In this document: one piece after another, positions 16,532 to 24,234 of the stretch
How the letters are laid out: every line of letters starts with the position of its first letter
How positions within the stretch are numbered: the first letter of the stretch is position 1
From: Luteibacter sp. OK325
Lineage (GTDB): Bacteria; Pseudomonadota; Gammaproteobacteria; Xanthomonadales; Rhodanobacteraceae
Assembly: GCF_003050935.1 (NCBI RefSeq)
Contig: NZ_QAOX01000016.1
Span: 1-40,806 of the forward strand
Direction: 5' to 3'
DNA: 40,806 bases
Notes under the pieces: model-generated
Told to the model about the DNA's origin: nothing
Database searches by the model: none
The model's input: the letters and a program-made list of their open reading frames with translations, nothing else
Program-made: the position numbers and the translations under genes

Positions 16532-17433
16532 GTGGTGCCTCCTCGCGCACCAGCGGGCCGGCCACGCTCGGCCTGCTCGCGGTCACCGCTATATGGGGCT
16601 CCACGTTCGTTCTCATCAAGGATGTCGTCGGCCGCATGTCGGTCACCGATTTCCTCGCCGTGCGCTTTGTTATCGCCGCCGTGACCATGTTGATCCTGTT
16701 CGCCCGGCCGGTCTGGCGCCTGAGTCGCGCGCAGCTCGCGCGCGGTCTGGCCCTGGGCGTGCTCTACGGGTTCGCGCAGTGGTTGCAGACGGAAGGTCTC
16801 GCGCTTACCTCGCCCAGCGTCAGCGGCTTCGTCACGGGCATGTACGTGGTGATCACGCCGATCCTCGCGCTGCTGATTTTTCGCCAGCGCATGCCGGCCA
16901 GCACGTGGCTAGCGGTCGGCCTGGCCATGGTCGGCCTGGGCGTGCTGGCACTGAACGGCTTCGAGGTCGATCTCGGCGTCCTGCTGACGCTCGCCTCGGC
17001 CGCGCTGTATGCCCTGCACATCGTCGGCCTCGGCCACTGGTCGAAGCCTGGCGAGGCCTTCGGCATGTCCGCCGTGCAGATGGTCGGTATTGCGACGGTC
17101 TGCCTGTTGGCCACGGTGCCACATCACGGTCCGGCGCTGCCGCCGGACATAAAGGCCTGGGTGGCCGTGCTCTACATGGCGCTGATCGCCGGTGCCTTCG
17201 CCATGCTGGTGCAAACCTGGGCGCAGGCCCACATGCCGGCCACGCGCGCTGCCATCGTGATGACCACCGAGCCGGTGTTCGCCGCGGGTTTCGCCGTGCT
17301 GCTGGGGGTGGACTTACTCACCACGCGCATGGTCGGCGGCGGCGCGCTCGTACTCGCCGCGATGTACATGGTGGAACTGGCGCCGCGCTTCCGCCGGAAG
17401 AAACCGGCGGAAGCGCTGCATCACGACGTGTGA
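16528..17433 (+). CDS. EamA/DMT-family transporter
   Basis: A 301-residue inner-membrane protein with about ten predicted helices in two EamA repeats. The first repeat opens with LGLLAVTAIWGSTFVLIKD, a standard family signature. The second repeat includes VLYMALIAGAFAMLVQTWAQAHMPATRAAIVMTTEPVFAAGFAVLLG, where the motif ATRAAIVMTTEPVFA is characteristic. Such proteins export or exchange amino acids, nucleotide-like compounds or other metabolites; the substrate is unknown. The start is GTG 16528, overlapping the glycosyltransferase stop, and gives the usual length. A larger in-frame extension lies inside the glycosyltransferase gene and is rejected. Confidence 0.88.
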   Translation: MSGASSRTSGPATLGLLAVTAIWGSTFVLIKDVVGRMSVTDFLAVRFVIAAVTMLILFARPVWRLSRAQLARGLALGVLYGFAQWLQTEGLALTSPSVSGFVTGMYVVITPILALLIFRQRMPASTWLAVGLAMVGLGVLALNGFEVDLGVLLTLASAALYALHIVGLGHWSKPGEAFGMSAVQMVGIATVCLLATVPHHGPALPPDIKAWVAVLYMALIAGAFAMLVQTWAQAHMPATRAAIVMTTEPVFAAGFAVLLGVDLLTTRMVGGGALVLAAMYMVELAPRFRRKKPAEALHHDV

Positions 17434-17445
17434 GCCGGGCGCGCT

Positions 17446-18591
17446 TTACTTCGCGCCCTTGTCCACCGAGAACTTGTACGTCATGACGTTGCGATAGGTC
17501 TTGCCCGGTTCCAGGCGCGCCGAACCGAAGTCCGGGTGGTTCGGTGTATCCGGGAAGAGCTGCGGCTCCAGCGCGAACGCATCGCCCTGGCGATAGACGC
17601 CACCCGACTTGCCCGAGGTGGTGCCGTCGAGGAAGTTGCCCGAATAGAACTGCAGTCCGGGTTGGGCGGACCAGAGCGACAGCACGCGCCCCGACTTCGG
17701 ATCGCTGACCCGGGCGACCTCACGCGGTTGCGCCGCTTCCTTCCGTGAAATGACCCAGTTGTGGTCGTAGCCGCGCCCGAACACGATCTGTTCTTCCCTG
17801 GCGTCGCGCACGTCATGGCCGATCGGCTTGGCCTTGCGGAAGTCGAAATCCGTGCCCGCTACATGGCGAATCTCGCCGGTGGGAATCGCGGTGGCGTCGG
17901 TAGGCAGGTAGGCGTCGCCAGCGATCATCAGGCGCTGATCCATCACGCTTCCCGAACCCTCGCCCGCGAGGTTCCAGTAGGTGTGGTTGGTGATGTTGAC
18001 GATCGTCGGCGCGTCCGTAGTGGCCGTGTACTCGATGGTCAACTCGTTCTTATCGTCGAGCGAGTAGGTGGCGGTCGCGGTCAGCTTGCCGGGATAGCCC
18101 TGGTCGCCGTCGGGACTGACGTAGGTGAGCGTGACGCTGGGCCGGGCCCCGGATTCGACCTTGTCGACGTTCCAGATCACCTTGTCGAAGCCGACCTTGC
18201 CGCCGTGCAGCGAATTGGGCCCATTGTTGACCGGTACGTTGTACTGCTTGCCGTCGAGGGTGAATTTGCCCTTGGCGATGCGGTTGGCGTATCTGCCCAC
18301 CGTGTTGCCGAAATACTGGGGCATGGCGAACGTGCCTTTCAGGTCCGGATAGCCGAGCACAACGTCGCCGGGTTTGCCGTTTTTGTCGGGCACGTCGAGC
18401 GCATAAAGCGCCGCACCGAGTGAGAGGACCTTGGCGGTGACCCCATGACCGTTGGTCAGCGTCACGAGTGTTACGTCCTTGCCGTCCGGCGTCATACCGA
18501 ATGACGCCTTCGAAGCCTCACCGGCTGAGGCGGCCGTCGCAGTGGCCAGCAGGATCGCTGTGGCCAAACCCGTTCCGATTTTTCTCATCAT
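17446..18591 (-). CDS. Secreted aldose 1-epimerase (galactose mutarotase)
   Basis: A 381-residue mutarotase interconverting alpha and beta anomers of hexoses. The signal peptide MMRKIGTGLATAILLATATAASA directs it to the periplasm, unlike cytoplasmic GalM. Family motifs are NTVGRYANRIAKG (96-108), NSLHGG (126-131), the catalytic acid in NHTYWNL (His203), AYLPTD, and the catalytic base in ALEPQLFPD (Glu342). The start is ATGATG; the second ATG (18588) has the better spacing from GGAG. It is divergent from a FadR-type regulator with a perfect palindrome between them, which suggests control by a sugar or sugar acid. It converges with the EamA gene 12 bases away. Confidence 0.92.
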   Translation of the reverse strand: MMRKIGTGLATAILLATATAASAGEASKASFGMTPDGKDVTLVTLTNGHGVTAKVLSLGAALYALDVPDKNGKPGDVVLGYPDLKGTFAMPQYFGNTVGRYANRIAKGKFTLDGKQYNVPVNNGPNSLHGGKVGFDKVIWNVDKVESGARPSVTLTYVSPDGDQGYPGKLTATATYSLDDKNELTIEYTATTDAPTIVNITNHTYWNLAGEGSGSVMDQRLMIAGDAYLPTDATAIPTGEIRHVAGTDFDFRKAKPIGHDVRDAREEQIVFGRGYDHNWVISRKEAAQPREVARVSDPKSGRVLSLWSAQPGLQFYSGNFLDGTTSGKSGGVYRQGDAFALEPQLFPDTPNHPDFGSARLEPGKTYRNVMTYKFSVDKGAK

Positions 18592-18627
18592 TCACTCCGA
18601 CTACCAGCAATCTCCCGACAAGATCAT

Positions 18628-18642
18628 ATTTGTCAGACAAAT
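18628..18642. promoter_or_regulatory. Palindromic operator candidate for the FadR-type regulator
   Basis: ATTTGTC-A-GACAAAT is a perfect 7-1-7 palindrome in the 130-base gap between the divergent aldose epimerase and regulator genes. FadR-subfamily GntR proteins bind short symmetric sites with a GT-N-AC type core, and this site has the right form. A further GACAAG half-site precedes it at 18617-18622 and another follows at 18643-18648. Confidence 0.55.
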
Positions 18643-18721
18643 GACAAGTTGCGGTGCGTCATCGTCCCGGAACGCAAGTCGGCTACGATGGACGCTCCGT
18701 TTCGTCAGGTGCTGGAACGCC

Positions 18722-19432
18722 ATGGCATTGAAAGCAGGGGGGACGCGTAACCTGCACGCGCGCGTGATCGAAGAGATCGGTGAGTCCATCGTCAGTGGTG
18801 TACTGCGCCCGGGCGAACCGCTGCCCGGCGAGTCGCAGTTGGCCGAGCAGATGTCGGTCAGCCGCACCGTCCTTCGCGAAGCATTGAAGGTGCTCGCCGC
18901 CAAGGGCCTGATCGAGACCCGGCAGAAAACCGGCATGCGCGTACGCGATCCCGCTTTCTGGAACCATCTCGATGCGGATGTGCTGTCCTGGCGTTGCGCG
19001 GCGATGCCGACGGAAGACTTCGTCGAGAAACTGGTCGAAATGCGCGAAATCATCGAGCCGGCCGCGGTGATGGCGGCGGCCCGTCGCCGCTCGCCCGAGC
19101 AGCTCGAGGCGATAGGCGCGGCGCTGGATGCGATGGAAGATGCCCCCGATCTAGACGCCTGGGCGGCCGCCGACCTGCGTTTTCACGATGCTGTCCTGGT
19201 TGCCACCAACAACGAACTCCTCAGCTCGCTGTTCTCGGTGGTCGAGACGGCCCTGGCCACGTTCTTCATCATGTCGGCGCGCACGGCGAAAAACTTCAAG
19301 TATTCGCTCCCGCAGCATCGCACTGTCTACGAAGCGATCCGCCGCCGCCGTCCGAACGAAGCCGCCACCGCCATGCGCTCGATGATCGCGGACTCGCGCG
19401 CGAACATGCGCAAGGGCAAACGGCAGGGATAG
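18722..19432 (+). CDS. GntR-family transcriptional regulator, FadR subfamily
   Basis: A 236-residue repressor-type regulator. The N-terminal winged helix-turn-helix spans about 10-75, with LPGESQLAEQMSVSRTVLREALKVL as recognition region and a wing (KTGMRVRD). The C-terminal all-helical FCD effector domain (about 98-225) contains the metal-binding aspartate and histidine in DLRFHDAVL, and later histidines such as QHRTVYEAI. Resemblance is closest to regulators of sugar-acid use such as galactonate repressors, by general pattern only. Its gene is divergent from the secreted aldose epimerase and it probably controls both through the palindrome between them. ATG 18722 is chosen because the upstream in-frame sequence lies in that control region. 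Confidence 0.88.
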   Translation: MALKAGGTRNLHARVIEEIGESIVSGVLRPGEPLPGESQLAEQMSVSRTVLREALKVLAAKGLIETRQKTGMRVRDPAFWNHLDADVLSWRCAAMPTEDFVEKLVEMREIIEPAAVMAAARRRSPEQLEAIGAALDAMEDAPDLDAWAAADLRFHDAVLVATNNELLSSLFSVVETALATFFIMSARTAKNFKYSLPQHRTVYEAIRRRRPNEAATAMRSMIADSRANMRKGKRQG

Positions 19433-19458
19433 CTCGCCGCGCGACCTCCTGCCTCGAA

Positions 19459-19482
19459 TGTAGGAGCCGATTCATCGGCGAT
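19459..19482 (+). repeat. Single REP-like arm (ATTCAT flavour)
   Basis: TGTAGGAG, then the core CCGATTCATCGG and CGAT, 27 bases after the regulator stop. No partner arm is seen. The rest of the gap to 19711 (about 230 bases) holds no recognisable gene or site. Confidence 0.75.
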
Positions 19483-19711
19483 AACCCGATTACCCCAACG
19501 CCCGGACACGTCGCACATCGTCCGCGGACACGAACGCCTTTGTGGCATCGCCCGCTACGCATGTGGCTTCCGCAGCGGCGTTCGTTGTGGCGGTTCGCTA
19601 AGCGATACGCTGTCACCGTTGGGATCGCGAACGACGCATTGAATCGCAATATGCAGGCGGGTTAACCGCTCGCGCAGTGAGCACAAGGCCTCATTCGTAA
19701 GTTCAATTCAA

Positions 19712-19921
19712 TCAACAACAACGCCCACCGGTCCCGCGATACCTCGCTTCCTGCCGCTCGCGAAAGAACTCCCCATAACTCGGAATCTTCCGCTCGGGAT
19801 GATGTTCGCGCAGGTGTTTCACGTAGACGTCGTAATCCGGTACGCCGCAGCAGAGGCGGGCGGTTTGCACCGCCCACTTCCACAGCGAACGGGGGCCTGC
19901 CTGTGCATTGGGCGTGGTCAT
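19712..19921 (-). CDS. ybdD: YbdD/YjiX-family small protein
   Basis: A 69-residue protein of the YbdD/YjiX family. Seen are the helix WKWAVQTARLCCGVPDYDVYVKHLREHHP, the motif PSYGEFFRERQEARY, and the cysteine-rich end GGRCC that marks the family. In E. coli these small proteins accompany CstA or BtsT and are needed for pyruvate uptake, probably as a small transporter partner. Here the gene follows cstA by ten bases on the same strand, which supports the same partnership. ATG 19921 is chosen because the earlier in-frame ATG lies before the cstA stop. Confidence 0.88.
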   Translation of the reverse strand: MTTPNAQAGPRSLWKWAVQTARLCCGVPDYDVYVKHLREHHPERKIPSYGEFFRERQEARYRGTGGRCC

Positions 19922-19931
19922 GGCGAGCTCC

Positions 19932-22007
19932 TTACGAGGCGACACTCGACAGCGCGACGTACGGCTCTTCGTGCGCGGTCGGGTGGTTGACGCGCCAGGC
20001 TCGGGCGATGGCGCGGAGCGAGAAGAACAGCATGGTCAGTACCAGCAGCATGAACAGACCGGTGAGGGCCATGTCGACGCGGTTGTTGGTGACGATGCGC
20101 TGCATTTCCTCAGCTGTCTTGGCCGGCGCGAGCAGCTTGCCCGAGGCCATGGCGTCGGCGTACTTCTGCGCGGCAGCGGTGAAGCTGATCTTGTCGTCGA
20201 ACAGCTTTTGCCAGGCGGCGGTAAGTGTGCAGACGACCAGCCAGGCGGCGGGGACGCCGGGCACGAGCACGTAGCGCTCGCGCTTGAGTTTCACCGTGAC
20301 CAGGGTGGCGAGCATCAGCGCGATCGCGGCGAGCATCTGGTTGGCGATACCGAACAGTGGCCACAAGGTGTTGATGCCGCCCAGCGGATCCACGGCGCCC
20401 TGGTAGAGGAAGTAACCCCACAGCCCGACGCAGATCACGGTGGCAATGATGTTGCTCGCCCAGGATTTGGTCTCCTTCAGCGGCGCGTAGGCCATGCCGG
20501 CCAGTTCCTGGATCATGAAACGGCCGACGCGCGTGCCGGCGTCGACCGTGGTCAGGATGAACAGCGCTTCGAAGAGGATCGCGTAGTGGTACCACATGGC
20601 CATCATGCCTTCGCCCGGCAGGATGCCGTGGAGCAGCTGGGCCATGCCCACCGCGAGGGTCGGGGCACCGCCGGCGCGGCCGAGGATGGTGCCTTCGCCG
20701 ATGTTCTTTGCGGTTTCGGTCAGCTCCTGTGGGGTGACCAGGAAGCCCCAGGTGCTGATCGTATGGGCGGCCTGCTCGACGGTGGTGCCAACCAGTGCGC
20801 CGGGCGAGTTCATCGCGAAGTACACGCCGGGATGCAGGGACGACGCGGCGATCAGCGCCATGATGGCCACGAAGGCCTCCATGAGCATGCCGCCGTAGCC
20901 GACCATGCGCGCCTCGCCCTCGTTGGCGAGCAGTTTGGGTGTGGTGCCGGAGGCGATGATCGAATGCCAGCCGGAGACCGCGCCGCAGGCGATGGTGATG
21001 AACAGGAAGGGGAACAGGTTGCCGGAGAAGACCGGTCCGCTGCCGTCGATGAACTTGGTGACGGCAGGCATCTGCAGGGTCGGCGCGGCCAGGAAGATGG
21101 CCAGGGCGAGCAGGGCGATCGTGCCGATCTTCAGGAAGGTGGAAAGGTAGTCGCGTGGCGCGAGCAGCAGCCACACCGGCAGCACCGAGGCGAAGAAGCC
21201 GTAGCCGATGAGCAGCCAGGCCAGCGACTTCGCGTCGAAGTCGAACAGTACCGCCATGGTCGGGGTGTCGTTGACCGTCTTGCCGTACCAGATCGAGGTC
21301 AGCAGCAGGATCAGGCCGATGATCGACACCTCGAGGATGCGGCCGGGGCGGATGTAGCGCAGGTACACCCCCATCAGCAGCGCGATAGGGATGGTCGCGG
21401 CGACAGTGAACGTGCCCCAGGGGCTGTGCGTGAGCGCCTTGACCACGACCAGTGCCAGGACCGCCAGCACGATCATCATCAGCACGAGGACGCCGACCAT
21501 GGCGATGACACCGGGAACCTCACCGAGCTCTTCACGCAGCATGTGCCCGAGCGACCGGCCGTCCCGCCGGAGCGAGAGGCCGAGAATCATGAAGTCCTGG
21601 ACCGCTCCGGCAAACACGACGCCGACGAGGATCCAGAGCGTACCGGGCAGGTAGCCCATCTGTGCCGCAAGGACGGGGCCGACCAGGGGGCCTGCGCCGG
21701 CGATGGCGGCGAAGTGGTGGCCGAAGACCACCCAGCGGTCGGTGGGGACGTAGTCCAGACCGTCATTGCGCAGGACGGCCGGGGTGGCGCGCGACGGATC
21801 GAGCTGCAGCACGCCGTTGGCGATCAGCCGGCTGTAGAAACGGTAGCCGATGAGGAACACCGCGATGGATGCGGTCACCAGCCAGATCGCGTTGATGGGT
21901 TCGTCGCGCCGCAGGGCGACGACACCCAGGCACCAGGCACCGACGATGGCGATGGCGGCCCACAGGATCTTCCCTGCGGGGCTGGGTTTCGGAATGGCGC
22001 TATGCAT
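19932..22007 (-). CDS. cstA: Carbon starvation protein CstA (pyruvate/peptide transporter)
   Basis: A 691-residue polytopic membrane protein with about 16-18 hydrophobic segments. The family pattern is clear: [35 protein letters not shown], then [30 protein letters not shown], then [18 protein letters not shown], and later [22 protein letters not shown]. CstA-type proteins bring pyruvate or peptides into carbon-starved cells. The length equals E. coli CstA (701). ATG 22007 begins before the first helix. It is followed by ybdD in one operon and is divergent from def. The 148-base gap holds CCATT-N5-AATGG (22092-22106), a weak operator candidate. Confidence 0.95.
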   Translation of the reverse strand: MHSAIPKPSPAGKILWAAIAIVGAWCLGVVALRRDEPINAIWLVTASIAVFLIGYRFYSRLIANGVLQLDPSRATPAVLRNDGLDYVPTDRWVVFGHHFAAIAGAGPLVGPVLAAQMGYLPGTLWILVGVVFAGAVQDFMILGLSLRRDGRSLGHMLREELGEVPGVIAMVGVLVLMMIVLAVLALVVVKALTHSPWGTFTVAATIPIALLMGVYLRYIRPGRILEVSIIGLILLLTSIWYGKTVNDTPTMAVLFDFDAKSLAWLLIGYGFFASVLPVWLLLAPRDYLSTFLKIGTIALLALAIFLAAPTLQMPAVTKFIDGSGPVFSGNLFPFLFITIACGAVSGWHSIIASGTTPKLLANEGEARMVGYGGMLMEAFVAIMALIAASSLHPGVYFAMNSPGALVGTTVEQAAHTISTWGFLVTPQELTETAKNIGEGTILGRAGGAPTLAVGMAQLLHGILPGEGMMAMWYHYAILFEALFILTTVDAGTRVGRFMIQELAGMAYAPLKETKSWASNIIATVICVGLWGYFLYQGAVDPLGGINTLWPLFGIANQMLAAIALMLATLVTVKLKRERYVLVPGVPAAWLVVCTLTAAWQKLFDDKISFTAAAQKYADAMASGKLLAPAKTAEEMQRIVTNNRVDMALTGLFMLLVLTMLFFSLRAIARAWRVNHPTAHEEPYVALSSVAS

Positions 22008-22155
22008 GGTCTTCGGCTCCCCTCGCGGATGGGACAAGGGTCGTCCCCCCGCTCACGGCGGTCAATGCGTGGCGAGGGAAAGGCGTATTAGCCATTGGTC
22101 GAATGGTCAGCGGGCGTCGTATGCTCAACCCATCCCCACTCCCCTGGCGATAACG

Positions 22156-22692
22156 ATGATTCGCGAGATCCTGAAAATGGGCGACGAGCGCTTGCTACGC
22201 GTCGCACCTCCCGTCCCCGACGCCATGATCGGCAGCGCCGAGCTGGATGCCCTCATCGCCGACATGTTCGACACGATGCACCATGCCGGCGGCGTGGGCC
22301 TTGCCGCACCGCAGATCGGCGTGGACCTGCAACTGGTCATTTTCGGTTTCGATAGCAGCGAGCGCTATCCGGATGCGCCGCCCGTGCCGGAAACCATCCT
22401 GCTCAATCCAGTCATCACGCCGCTGTCGCAGGACATGGAAGAGGGCTGGGAAGGCTGTCTGTCCGTTCCCGGGCTTCGCGGGGCGGTCAATCGCTACTCA
22501 CTGATCCGCTACCAGGGGATCAGCCCGAAAGGCGAGGCGATCGACCGCACGGCCGAAGGCTTTCATGCCCGCGTGGTGCAGCATGAGTGCGACCACCTGA
22601 TCGGGCGCCTTTACCCCTCGCGAATCACCGATTTCGGAAAGTTCGGATACACCGAGGTGCTCTTTCCGGGCATGGATATCGGCGACGATTGA
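22156..22692 (+). CDS. def: Peptide deformylase
   Basis: A 178-residue metalloenzyme that removes the formyl group from nascent proteins. The three family motifs are complete: [11 protein letters not shown] (45-55), EGCLSVPG (99-106, metal ligand Cys101) and HECDHL (143-148, two histidine ligands and the catalytic glutamate). ATG 22156 gives the standard N-terminus [17 protein letters not shown]. It is unlinked to fmt here, suggesting it may be a second deformylase beside the one usually paired with fmt. The upstream gap also serves cstA. Confidence 0.93.
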   Translation: MIREILKMGDERLLRVAPPVPDAMIGSAELDALIADMFDTMHHAGGVGLAAPQIGVDLQLVIFGFDSSERYPDAPPVPETILLNPVITPLSQDMEEGWEGCLSVPGLRGAVNRYSLIRYQGISPKGEAIDRTAEGFHARVVQHECDHLIGRLYPSRITDFGKFGYTEVLFPGMDIGDD

Positions 22693-22720
22693 GTCGTTCG
22701 CAGGGCGGCTCGAGGGCTGG

Positions 22721-23104
22721 TTATTCGGCCTCGGCCAGCGCCTCGACGATCACCAGAAGCGCCTTGCGGCGTTCCTTGGGGAGGCGGCTGACCAGCCCGA
22801 CCAGGCGCAGCTGCTCTCGCGAATCCGCGCGGTACAGGGCAGGGCTTTCGCGCACGCCCGTGGCGCCGTTGGGCGCCCCACGGCCGGTGGCCAGCCATTC
22901 AAAATTCACGCCGAATCGCGTCGCCATGTCGATCTGGCGTTCCAGTTCGGGCAGGCCGAGATCACTCAGCCACTTACGGGCGGTTTCCCTGCTGACGTCG
23001 AACAGATCGGCGAGCTGGGTGATACGTCCGCGGCCTTTCTTCACCCCAGCCATGTCCAGCGCGACATGCAGGCGTTGGGAAAAACCTCGGTTGATAGGTG
23101 GCAT
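22721..23104 (-). CDS. Small helix-turn-helix regulator
   Basis: A 127-residue protein with an N-terminal HTH of the lambda-repressor type (about 26-50: ITQLADLFDVSRETARKWLSDLGLP, with QLADLFDVS and the recognition helix RETARKWL). The second half is short and helical (LRLVGLVSRLPKERRKALLVIVEALAEAE) with no catalytic or peptidase motif, so it may only dimerize. GGAG five bases before the ATG supports the start. Targets are unknown. The region just upstream holds inverted repeats that could be its own operator. It lies downstream of pyrF on the same strand but with its own 126-base leader, so it is probably independent. Confidence 0.75.
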   Translation of the reverse strand: MPPINRGFSQRLHVALDMAGVKKGRGRITQLADLFDVSRETARKWLSDLGLPELERQIDMATRFGVNFEWLATGRGAPNGATGVRESPALYRADSREQLRLVGLVSRLPKERRKALLVIVEALAEAE

Positions 23105-23179
23105 GACAACTCCGGTTGAACGCTTTGGCGCTTCAAGACCCGGTATTGTTGGATAGCCCGGACAGCCAACGTAAGCCTT

Positions 23180-23201
23180 TTGCAGTTGCCAACTCGTGCA
23201 A
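23180..23201. promoter_or_regulatory. Nested inverted repeats upstream of the HTH regulator
   Basis: AGTTG-C-CAACT (23184-23194) lies inside a wider TTGCA...TGCAA pair (23180-23184 and 23197-23201). It lies between pyrF and the HTH gene, about 75 bases before the latter's start, where an autoregulatory site would be expected. The pairing is short, so this is a weak call. Confidence 0.3.
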
Positions 23202-23230
23202 TTTGCGACTGTTTTTCGTTTCGCCAGTAA

Positions 23231-24040
23231 CTAACGGAACAAGTTGACCGATTTTCTCATTTCATCCGCCGCCCGATGTGCTACGGCGGCGAAATCCGGA
23301 CCGTCGCTAGCGTAAACGATGGCGCGCGAAGAAGAAATCATCAGGCCGGTGCCGTCGGTGGTCCGCCCCTGGGTCAGGACCGCCTCGATGTCGCCACCCT
23401 GTGCGCCGATGCCCGGCACCAGCAAGGGCATGTCGCCAACGACCGCGCGAACCCGCCCAAGCTCTTCCGGCCAGGTTGCGCCCGTCACCAGCACACAGTT
23501 GCCGTTTCCGTTCCATTCCCGGGCAATCGTCTCGGCCACCCGGATGTACAGTGGCTCCCCGCCACAATCGAGGGCCTGGAAGTCCGCCCCGCCCGGGTTG
23601 GATGTGCGGCAGAGCAAAATCACGCCCTTGTCCGCCCGCTCCAGGAAGGGCTCGATGGAATCGCGACCCAGATACGGGTTCAGCGTCACCGCGTCGGCAC
23701 CGTAGCGCTCGAACGCCTCGGCGGCGTAATGCCTGGCCGTGGATCCGATATCACCGCGTTTGGCGTCCAGGATCACCGGGATGCCCGGGTGCTTGTCGTG
23801 GATGTGTGCGATCAGCCGTTCCAGCACCCCCTCCGCCCGCTGTGCGGCGAAATGGGCGATCTGGGGCTTGAAGGCGCAGACCAGGTCCGCGGTGGCATCG
23901 ACGATATCGCGGCAGAAGGTAAAGAGGCCTTCCTCGCCGGAGAGTCCCGCCGGCAGGCGGCCGGGCTCCGGGTCGAGGCCCACGCAGACCAGGGAGTCGT
24001 TGCGACGCCAGGCGTCCTTCAGGGCGGTCATGAAGTTCAT
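23231..24040 (-). CDS. pyrF: Orotidine 5'-phosphate decarboxylase (type 2)
   Basis: A 269-residue enzyme for the last step of UMP synthesis. It is the longer type-2 form: CVGLDPEPGRLP near the N-terminus, AFKPQIAHF, the catalytic Asp-Lys-Asp set in DAKRGDIGSTA (92-102, Lys94), then TLNPYLGRDSIEPF and the phosphate-binding end VPGIGAQGGD with SSSRAIVYA. ATG 24040 (MNFMTALKDAW) is the usual start; the longer frame runs into REP repeats. It lies between ettA and the HTH gene, all leftward, separated by repeats rather than forming a tight operon. Confidence 0.94.
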   Translation of the reverse strand: MNFMTALKDAWRRNDSLVCVGLDPEPGRLPAGLSGEEGLFTFCRDIVDATADLVCAFKPQIAHFAAQRAEGVLERLIAHIHDKHPGIPVILDAKRGDIGSTARHYAAEAFERYGADAVTLNPYLGRDSIEPFLERADKGVILLCRTSNPGGADFQALDCGGEPLYIRVAETIAREWNGNGNCVLVTGATWPEELGRVRAVVGDMPLLVPGIGAQGGDIEAVLTQGRTTDGTGLMISSSRAIVYASDGPDFAAVAHRAADEMRKSVNLFR

Positions 24041-24079
24041 GGGCGTCTCGCTATGTCGGTAAGTTCGGGGCAACGCTGT

Positions 24080-24219
24080 TGTAGGAGCCGATTCATCGGC
24101 GATGCTTTCTGTGGAGCCGATTCATCGGCGATGGGCCGTCCGGCTTCACCGCTTCGTTGGCTTTTCGCCGCTGAAGCGGCTCCTACATGTGCTTATTCGC
24201 CGATGAATCAGCTCCTGCA
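24080..24219. repeat. Cluster of four REP-like arms of mixed flavour
   Basis: Arms at 24080-24103 and 24110-24132 (rightward, ATTCAT core), 24165-24187 (leftward, CTTCAG core) and 24197-24219 (leftward, ATTCAT core with a decayed stem, CCGATGAATCAG). This is the only site where both flavours occur together. It fills the gap between ettA and pyrF. Confidence 0.8.
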
Positions 24220-24234
24220 CGAGCGTGGGTGTTA

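Noticed and set aside
19483-19711. Small gene or RNA between the regulator and ybdD
   Set aside because: No frame with a ribosome site, no terminator hairpin and no RNA motif is recognisable there.
19908-22091. Long antisense frame (about 727 codons) over cstA
   Set aside because: Its composition (runs of D, G, Q, H, E, R) is the typical reverse translation of a membrane protein, and cstA on the other strand is unmistakable.
22092-22106. CCATT-N5-AATGG as a firm CRP-type site upstream of cstA
   Set aside because: It does not match the TGTGA-N6-TCACA CRP consensus. It is mentioned only as a weak symmetric sequence.
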